Shown one piece after another: positions 57,304 through 64,000 of a DNA stretch of 64,000 nt. This DNA is from Plasmodium brasilianum. Its lineage: Eukaryota; Apicomplexa; Aconoidasida; Haemosporida; Plasmodiidae. Every line of letters begins with the position of its first letter. The stretch's first letter is position 1. The stretch spans positions 248,001 through 312,000 of the forward strand of contig NC_090119.1 of assembly GCF_023973825.1 (NCBI RefSeq), given 5' to 3'. The notes below the pieces were generated by a model. The model ran no database searches, was not told where the DNA came from, and saw only the letters and a program-made list of their open reading frames with translations. The translations under genes were made by a program, and so were the position numbers.

Positions 57304-58866
57304 ATGAAATTAAGCATAATTTTTTTTTTTTTTCTTTTAATATTCGTAATTAATTTTTTAAAGTGCGAAAATGTTAATAATAAAAATATGAATAAGAAGG
57401 ATGGGGCAAATACAAAGAAAGGGGAGCAGAAAAATCAGAAAACAGGGAAAAGTGAGGGGAAGGAAAAAAATGGAAAAGGCAAAAAATTGGAGGAGGCGAA
57501 AAACAATTATGAGAAGGCAAGCAAAAATATAGAAGTAAATAGAAGTATAGATGAGGCGAAGAAAAATGTAGAAGTAAATAAAAGTATAGACGAAGAGGAG
57601 AAGAAAAAGGAAAAAGTAAATAAAGGTAAAGAGGAACAGGTAATGAGAAAGGAAGAAGTAAATATAGTTAGAGACGAGATAAAAAGATGCGAAGAAGAGA
57701 AGAATACAATTCTTGAGGAAATTAAAAATGTTCAAAAAAGTTTTGATGACTACACAACAAAAAGTAATAATGACCTAAATGCATGTATAGCACAAATGAA
57801 GGCAAGTCAAAATGAATTAAATATATGTAAGGAAAATGAAAATAAGATTAATGGAATAGTAAAAGATATGAGTAATAAATATAATGAAAGTTTAAATAAG
57901 AAAGAAAAAGATGCATTCGAATTAAAAGAAAAAATTAGTAATTTAGAAAATAAAATTGTACATGTAGAATCAAAATTGAATACTTGTACAAAGAATTCTA
58001 ATAATTTTTATAAAAATAAATATAATAAAGATGATAATTATTTAATTTCTTACGATATTATGATAAGCTATTTTTTAAAAATATTTAAAATATATAAAAC
58101 GTTCTATATAATAATAGCAGAAAAAACATTTATGCAGAAAGTATTATTTCAGATGGTATATTGGAAAGATGTGATCATAAAAAATGTGCAAGAATATGGT
58201 CTTCTAGTTATTTCACAATTATATTTATATGGAAAAGGTATAACACATAGCAATTTTGCTAATCGATCAAAAACATTTTATCAGAATTCTCCTCTAGAGC
58301 TATATGTAACTTTAGTAAAAGACAAAATTGTTTATTTTGCATTATCAACAAAAACATTTTGTATGAAATATATAAATTATATCATACCACAATTGTTGTC
58401 TTTCAAAAAAAATGCTGTAAATAATTTAGATGTCTTTGTTCAGAAACTGCATAACAATTCACACATTTTGGTAAATAAGCTAAATACCATAAACCCAGAA
58501 TTGAAAGGAATCATACCTACAGATTTATCAGACCAAATCATTCTTTTAATATTCTTTACCTTAGTTAATGTTATACATTTATATATATTATTTTATGTAT
58601 TATTTTTACTATACAATTTTATTAAAAGAGTACTAGTTTTTCTGTTTACATGGATTTGTTTTATTTTTTCAATTATTTATGAATTTACCATCTTTGTGAT
58701 GACACTACCAGTTAGACCTTGTATGCCCAGAAAAAATAGTAAAAATAGAAAAACATATAAAAAACACGATGAACAAATGTATAGCAACCCAGAGAGGGTC
58801 TCCTACCAGCAGCAGGAATTCAAAAAAATGTACAAAAATCAAAATGTTCACCAGAGAAAATTCTGA
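57304..58866 (+). CDS. Secreted coiled-coil protein with C-terminal membrane segments
   Basis: A single-exon protein of 520 residues; I do not recognise the family. Residues 1-21 are a classic signal peptide (MKLSIIFFFFLLIFVINFLK). Residues 25-125 are Lys/Glu/Asn-rich with imperfect NKSIDEAKKNVEV-type repeats. Residues 125-235 form a strong coiled coil (VRDEIKRCEEEKNTILEEIK, LKEKISNLENKIVHVESKL). A globular, moderately hydrophobic region follows (about 245-410). Paired hydrophobic spans lie at about 419-470 (LLIFFTLVNVIHLYILFYVL, FLFTWICFIFSIIYEF), followed by a basic cytosolic tail with TLPVRPCMPRKNSKNRK. Such architecture fits a secretory-pathway, parasite-surface or vacuole-membrane protein. 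No function is inferred. Upstream lies a 200-bp A-rich leader. Confidence 0.85.
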   Translation: MKLSIIFFFFLLIFVINFLKCENVNNKNMNKKDGANTKKGEQKNQKTGKSEGKEKNGKGKKLEEAKNNYEKASKNIEVNRSIDEAKKNVEVNKSIDEEEKKKEKVNKGKEEQVMRKEEVNIVRDEIKRCEEEKNTILEEIKNVQKSFDDYTTKSNNDLNACIAQMKASQNELNICKENENKINGIVKDMSNKYNESLNKKEKDAFELKEKISNLENKIVHVESKLNTCTKNSNNFYKNKYNKDDNYLISYDIMISYFLKIFKIYKTFYIIIAEKTFMQKVLFQMVYWKDVIIKNVQEYGLLVISQLYLYGKGITHSNFANRSKTFYQNSPLELYVTLVKDKIVYFALSTKTFCMKYINYIIPQLLSFKKNAVNNLDVFVQKLHNNSHILVNKLNTINPELKGIIPTDLSDQIILLIFFTLVNVIHLYILFYVLFLLYNFIKRVLVFLFTWICFIFSIIYEFTIFVMTLPVRPCMPRKNSKNRKTYKKHDEQMYSNPERVSYQQQEFKKMYKNQNVHQRKF

Positions 58867-60967
58867 TGATACCATTTTCCTGACTTGGGCAGGTGAAGGA
58901 GTCGTAAATAGCCGATATGGAGTAGCTACGTAGGAAGTACTAGCAGGTACATAGTAGGAACATAACAGCTACATACCAGGTGCACGTTTTTCATACCCTT
59001 TTTCTTTTTCTTTTTTTTTTTTTTTTTTGACGAATTTAAAGTGTGCAAGATTGACTCGCACAAACTATTCTGAAAAATAAATTCTTCCTGCTGAAAAAGA
59101 GAATAAATTGTCGGTGGGTAGTAGCACGATAAAACAGAAAAGTTGGAGAGACGGAAGCTGAAAGAGAAAGAAGACATAAAAAAAAAAAAAAAAAGCAATA
59201 AAAGAAAAATAAAATTAGGAAGAGGAAAAATTTTCGATTTAGTATTAAAAAATCTTTCATTGCACTCTTTTTTGCACCTTACGTGCGTGTTGTTAATGGA
59301 AATACGTGAACACACATAAACGCATACACACATGCGTATATATATTTATATATGTGTATACGTATGAGCTTAGGTGTGTGCGTTTGTTTGCCCATACATT
59401 TACATTAATGTATATTTGTTTACAAAAAAGGTTTCACAGTATCCAGCATCGCATAAGTAGTTGTGAAATCGTAATAAAGCATTACTCATAAAGAACCGTC
59501 CATCCATCCATTCATTTATTCTTTTTTTTTTTTTTTTTTTCTTATGGTTTTAAATAAAATCTTATTCTTATATTTTTTTTTATAGTTGTTTTATTGTCTC
59601 CACTACATTGTTATTTCGAGTTTAATTTTTTTACCCCCCCCCTTTTACTATTATTTTATGCCCATCTTGTAGTCATGATGTGCTTATCATGCGCTCATTT
59701 TTATGCATATCTTCATTTATATGTTTATTTTCCATTTAGTTTGCATATGTTTGTCCTTATTTATTTATTTATTTATTTATTTTTTTTTTTTTTTTGAAGT
59801 TTAAATATGTTTTAAAATATTTAAGTTCATAAATGCATATTAATGTTTGTGAATGTTGTGCACCCCAAAAAGCATAGTTTCTTTTCTCATTTATTAAATT
59901 AGTTATTCTTTCATTTACGCTTGTTCATTCCTAAATATATTTATGTGTTGGGATATATATATGCCTATTTTTATATAGGCTTATATGGACATATTTACAC
60001 GTAAACAGTACAACAGCGTATACCACTTGTAGTGTACCTTTTTTTTCTTTTCTTTTTTTTTCTTGTCTGAAAAATAAAAAAACAAGAAGTGCTTCAAACT
60101 TTTTATAAAGACATTATTCAAAATAGGCCAACAAAAAATGAAAAAAATAAAAAAATGATTTTTTAAAAAGAAAATCTTAAAACGTAAAATATTACATGAA
60201 CATTTGGTGACTGAATATTTTCATTTTTTAAGACCTCCATAGATCTCTTTAAAAAATTTGAAATTTTAAAATGTTATATTTTGCATTTTATATTTTATAT
60301 TTTAAATTTCAAAATACCAAATCGAACAATTGTCATAGTTAATTTAAAAAGTCCACATAAAAAAACAGAGGAAAAAAATGCTAGAAATCTGGTCGAAAAA
60401 TAGTCACAAAATGGACACTAAATCATCGAAAAATTGGCACCAAATGATGGGTAAATAAAAAAAAAAAAAATCAGGTAAAAAGGCTAATTTAGCTAGCTAA
60501 CAAAATTTTTATTATGATTTAAAAAAATAGGAATTAATTAAAAATGATCAAGGACAATACAGAAAAAAAAAAGATATGCCCCAATATGAGAAAAGCAAAA
60601 AATAAAGTAAAGGAGTATATAATTTAAATGAAATTAAAAAGTGATTTTTCATCGTTTTTTACGTGTCAAAATTGTTGGCACATTGGAAATATACACACAC
60701 ATGGGTGTATTCAATCCTGCTCATATACACATGGTATGAATAAACAAACGTAAAGAGCTAAACAGGTAAATAAAAAAGAGCGGTGGATAAAAATAGTTCA
60801 CGTGAATTCTATACGTTAATATGTTAGCAAACATAATTTGTGAAGTATGCACATATATATGTTAGAGAGAGGAGCAGTCGATGGGAACATACACATAAAT
60901 GCAATAAACGAATGTGCAGGTTCAGAAGTGGGCGGTCTAAATAGGTAGGTATTAAACTGTTACTATA

Positions 60968-61001
<34 letters not shown>

Positions 61002-61016
61002 TTCTTTACTTCGCCA
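58867..61016. other. Convergent intergenic region
   Basis: About 2.1 kb. An ATG-led minus-strand ORF at 59260-59036 (74 codons) begins MKDFLILNRKFFLFLILFFF like a signal peptide and continues SPTFLFYRATTHRQFILFFS. A CTTTCAG acceptor within it also allows another frame, so it is left unassigned. The rest is poly-T/poly-A, TTATTTAT repeats at 59760-59785 and A+T-rich sequence without features. Confidence 0.4.
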
Positions 61017-61946
61017 TCACTTTATGGTGCTTTTATTTTTAATTTTATTTTCGTACAATTTCCTTTCCACATTTTCAACAAACAGTTTATTTTCTATATA
61101 ATTCTGATGAGCTTTTAATTTTTCTTCGTCTATGGCATGAGTTATTTTGTAATTCTTCCAATCTTCTGTAGACTTATCAAGAGTATTTATTTCTTTATTT
61201 TCTTGTATGTTTTGTATAAGTTTATCAATGTTCGTAAAATTACCACCTATGGTCATCTTGTCCTTTGTCTTTATATATCTTTTATATGAAGAAGACGTTT
61301 TGTCAATTTTTTTTTTAACAGTATAAATTTTTCCAGCGTACATGTATCTCTTTTCTACATCAACAGAATTATTTTCACGAAATGCATCCAGGGCATTCTT
61401 TACCGCTTCAGAAAGATTTCCCTCTCCGACACTGTCATTGTTACCATTACAATTATTTTTACTGCCGCTATTATTGTTGTAATTACTACTTTTGCCATTC
61501 ACACTGCTACCATTGTTGTTGTTATCACCACTCCGGCACTTCTGCTTATACTCCCTGATGTTCATTATGGGTGAATTGTCTTCATCAAGCGAACAGTACT
61601 TATTTATATGATTAAGTAATTTTTTTTTTGTGTTATAATTTTTTTCTACTTGTGGGTATTTCTTATGAAACTGGAGCAAAAAATCTTCTTCGTGCACATT
61701 TGTTTCGTGTGTATATAATTTTTCAAATTCTTCATTAATTTCGTAATATGCTTTTTCAATTTTTTCCTTTATTATTGAATTTTTTATGGCATTTTGAATT
61801 TGTTTACCATTCTTTTCGTTTACTTTATTACTTTTTTTATTCTCTTTTAATTCTTCTTCCATTTCCTTTTTCAAGTCTTCCTCGACATCGTAATTTTCAT
61901 CCTCCTCGTCGGATGACGGGAATTCCATCGTAAGTATCGTTGCCAT
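61017..61946 (-). CDS. BCNT/CFDP1 (Swc5-type) chromatin protein
   Basis: Bucentaur-domain proteins (yeast Swc5, Drosophila Yeti, human CFDP1) are subunits of SWR1/SRCAP complexes that deposit histone H2A.Z. The 309-residue protein starts with a strongly acidic segment, FPSSDEEDENYDVEEDLKKE, like the histone-binding DEF/Y motif region of Swc5. A helical region and an Asn/Ser/Gly-rich linker (about 145-180) follow. Then come YAGKIYTVKKKIDKTSSSYK and the C-terminal BCNT-C module: EINTLDKSTEDWKNYKITH, IDEEKLKAHQNYIENKLFVE and NVERKLYENK. The conserved INTLxKSxxDW and F-x-E-R-V-type residues are present. Single exon, with the ATG at 61946. Confidence 0.88.
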   Translation of the reverse strand: MATILTMEFPSSDEEDENYDVEEDLKKEMEEELKENKKSNKVNEKNGKQIQNAIKNSIIKEKIEKAYYEINEEFEKLYTHETNVHEEDFLLQFHKKYPQVEKNYNTKKKLLNHINKYCSLDEDNSPIMNIREYKQKCRSGDNNNNGSSVNGKSSNYNNNSGSKNNCNGNNDSVGEGNLSEAVKNALDAFRENNSVDVEKRYMYAGKIYTVKKKIDKTSSSYKRYIKTKDKMTIGGNFTNIDKLIQNIQENKEINTLDKSTEDWKNYKITHAIDEEKLKAHQNYIENKLFVENVERKLYENKIKNKSTIK

Positions 61947-62571
61947 GATGTATAAATTGTAATTAACACAAAAATTTTTTTTTTTTTTTTTAGGTTTGCT
62001 TATCTATTTGTGTGCGTAAACATAGCTCATATGGACATGTACATTTATGCAGATCTTCCTACATATACATACACCCATTTGCATATATACATATATCAAT
62101 ATGCACATATATATATATACAAATATGTGCAAAACAATATTGTATCACGTTAGTATATTTTTAAATCTGTTAAAAAATACTCGTTCTAATAGTAAGGTAC
62201 TACTATATATACTCATATCTGCATGTGGAATAGTATATATATATATATATATATATATATACAAAATAAAAATAAAGCATATACACATTACAAGCCGAAT
62301 ATGCACACAATAACGAACTTATTGTCAACTACAGGAATACACACATATTGCGTAAGCTTAGGTGACTTTGAATTAATTTATGAAATTTTACAATTTTAAG
62401 ATTATCCTATTTTTTCATTTACATAAAGCTGCCACGTACCTAAGTGTATGTTCACCCGTTCGTCGAATCAGTTGGCAGAGAACGAAAGAACGGAAGAACG
62501 AAAGAACAAAAAAAAGAAAAAATGACAAAATGACAAAATGACAAAAAATAAAAGAACAAAAAAACAAAAAA
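61947..62571. other. Intergenic region between BCNT and the next plus-strand candidate
   Basis: T run at 61975-61992, TATACATATATC microsatellites at 62060-62130, (TA)n at 62233-62262 and AATGACAAAATGACAAA repeats at 62518-62550. No gene is supported. Confidence 0.6.
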
Positions 62572-63167
62572 ATGGATGCACGTATAAATTTAACGCTCGT
62601 GAATATAGTTCTCTTTTCTTCTTTTTCTTGAAATGAAACGAATTTTACCTTCAATATACTTTTATTTTACTTTATTTTTTTTTTTAAGTTGCTGAACTTT
62701 TCGTACTACTACATAAAAGATCTAAAATACAGAAGGAAGGGATACATTTTGCTATTTCTATTGCTATTTAGCACAATTATTGCATTCCTTATTATCATGG
62801 TTTTATTGACATATATATATATATATTTATATATGTATATAATTACATACATGTTTGTTCGTATGTTTGTATTTTCTCGTATTATGTATTTCTTTTATGC
62901 ATGTATGCATGTATTTTTATGTGCGCCGACGAAGAACAATATTTTCATTTGAGCTTTCGCTTTCAGCCTTTTTTAAACTTCAAGCTAAAGCAAAACGAAT
63001 TATGTTTACGAAAATTTTTTTTGTATTATATCTCTTTGTTTATATACAAAAAATTTATTACAAACTTAGTATTAAATGTACGCAATAACATTACATTACA
63101 TATTTTTTTTTTACGTAAATATAGTACGAAAAAGAGGAAAAAAATTAAGGTGGTAATAATAAAGTGA
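62572..63167 (+). CDS. Candidate small membrane protein, three exons
   Basis: I do not recognise this protein. Exon 1 is 62572-62598 (MDARINLTL, donor GTGAAT). Exon 2 starts at 62689 after a T-rich TTTAAG acceptor and reads LLNFSYYYIKDLKYRRKGY, then a hydrophobic span ILLFLLLFSTIIAFLIIM, like a SNARE-type or tail-anchor membrane segment. Exon 3 starts at 62967 after CTTTCAG. Two endings fit the phases. With a weak GTTTTA donor at 62800, exon 3 reads PFLNFKLKQNELCLRKFF and stops at 63167. With a better GTATGT donor at 62861, it reads FFKLQAKAKRIMFTKIFF and stops at 63088. Exons 1-2 are moderately supported and the end is open. Confidence 0.35.
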
Positions 63168-64000
63168 AAGAAGAATAGCTAAAATACCACATTAATTAGC
63201 TATTAAAAATGTTCTGGCGTTCTGTTGACTCATTCATTTGTTCGCGCGAACGTATATATATAAGCATATATATGTATATATTTATGCGTACGGTATATAT
63301 GAATATATGTGCTTTAATATATATACATATATAATATTTTTTTTTTTTTTTTTATTTGCGTCTATAAAGTGGCTCATTTTTGTGCGTATGCAACCTTTCA
63401 CATACTTACAAATATGTATGTATGTTTGTATGTATGTATGTATGTTTGTAGGTATGTATGTATGTTTGTAGGTATGTATGTTTGTATGTATGTATGTATG
63501 TATGTATGTTTGTATGTATGTATGTATGTATGTATGTTTGTATGTTTGTATGTATGTATGCTTATACGTATGAACATACACATAGGTGCACATTCACAAT
63601 ATTAAAGAGAAGGAAAAACATATTTGTGCTCCTTCCCTTTTGACTTGAGCATTTTCAACCTTAATATATAGCTATGCATAATACGATAAAATAAAAAAAA
63701 AAAAAAAAAATAGAGAATGATTTAGATTTTTAAATAAAAATAAGGAAATATTGTGCTGGGTAGTGTATATGTAAAATATGTCGGTAGTGGAAACGAATTT
63801 TTAGAGTATATATTATTTGCATAAAAATTAAATTACATATATATATATATATATATATTCATTTTTTTCGAACTCGTATATAATGCATCTGCATATGAAT
63901 AATGTAGATATGCGCTTTCGCCATATGAATATTTAAAAAGAGAAAGAACACATTTTGCATATATGTAAACATCCTCCTTTTTGCATTAATGTGTATATGT
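63168..64000. other. Terminal intergenic region
   Basis: TATATG microsatellites (63250-63330), the TATG/TTTG array at 63410-63565, an A run near 63692-63711 and (TA)n at 63838-63858. No coding feature is supported before the window ends. Confidence 0.6.
63410..63565. repeat. TATG tetranucleotide array with regular TTTG/TAGG interruptions
   Basis: About 38 tetranucleotides, mostly TATG, interrupted at intervals by TTTG and by TAGG. The interruptions produce higher-order blocks of 16-28 bp. All frames are open (CMYVCMYV and HTYIHTYI strings), which yields four overlapping false ORFs. Confidence 0.93.

Noticed and set aside
63238..63643. Overlapping ORFs of CMYVCMYV or HTYIHTYI
   Set aside because: Tetranucleotide TATG microsatellite, open in every frame.
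1..64000. tRNA, rRNA, transposon, CRISPR or telomeric/var-type genes
   Set aside because: I looked for clover-leaf-like segments, transposase motifs, spaced direct repeats and subtelomeric families and saw none; all tandem arrays are simple head-to-tail repeats without unique spacers.

Overview
The window looks like nuclear DNA from a malaria parasite (Plasmodium). It is very A+T-rich, with long poly-A/poly-T runs and TA/TATG/GTATAT microsatellites between genes. Introns are short with GT..AG borders, proteins are Asn/Lys-rich and low-complexity, and a rhomboid protease closely resembling Plasmodium ROM4 is present. From memory, the gene order (60S ribosomal protein L4, ROM4 ... TATA-binding protein ... 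SUMO) matches a block of P. falciparum chromosome 5 read backwards. The richer codon use and the microsatellite style suggest a species outside the falciparum group (malariae/ovale-like), but the species is not established.

Layout. 1-8.5 kb: RPL4 (+), a three-exon mitochondrial ribosomal L51/S25-fold protein (+), a small three-exon minus-strand gene whose intron is filled with a 25-bp tandem repeat, and ROM4 (+). 10-17.3 kb: a TCF25/Rqc1-like protein (-) and a TBC Rab-GAP with an Asn/His/Ser repeat tail (-). 17.2-21 kb: a small basic hypothetical gene, a 14-bp satellite of about 28 units, and a broken class IV (HDAC11-like) histone deacetylase pseudogene. 21.5-36.1 kb: two very large minus-strand ORFs that an in-phase 507-bp intron joins into one gene for about 4,716 residues, with many internal repeats and two C2H2-like zinc fingers. 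38-43.5 kb: a five-exon small gene, a probable mitochondrial PPR-like protein and TBP (-). 45-50 kb: RLP24 (+), a Get1/WRB-like three-exon membrane protein (-) and prefoldin subunit 1 in six exons (+). 52.6-58.9 kb: SUMO (+), a previously easy-to-miss four-exon membrane microprotein (+), and a secreted coiled-coil membrane protein (+). 61-62 kb: a BCNT/Swc5 protein (-), then a candidate small membrane protein.

Several recognised genes serve information processing: ribosome assembly and function (L4, RLP24, mitochondrial ribosome), ribosome quality control (TCF25/Rqc1), transcription and chromatin (TBP, BCNT/Swc5, the dead HDAC), protein folding and insertion (prefoldin, Get1-like) and SUMO. 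ROM4 is the known invasion protease. I saw no operons, CRISPR arrays, transposons, tRNAs or rRNAs. The most notable observations are the decayed class IV HDAC, with a lost metal-binding His, and a set of small multi-exon genes that only appear when exon phases are joined by hand.
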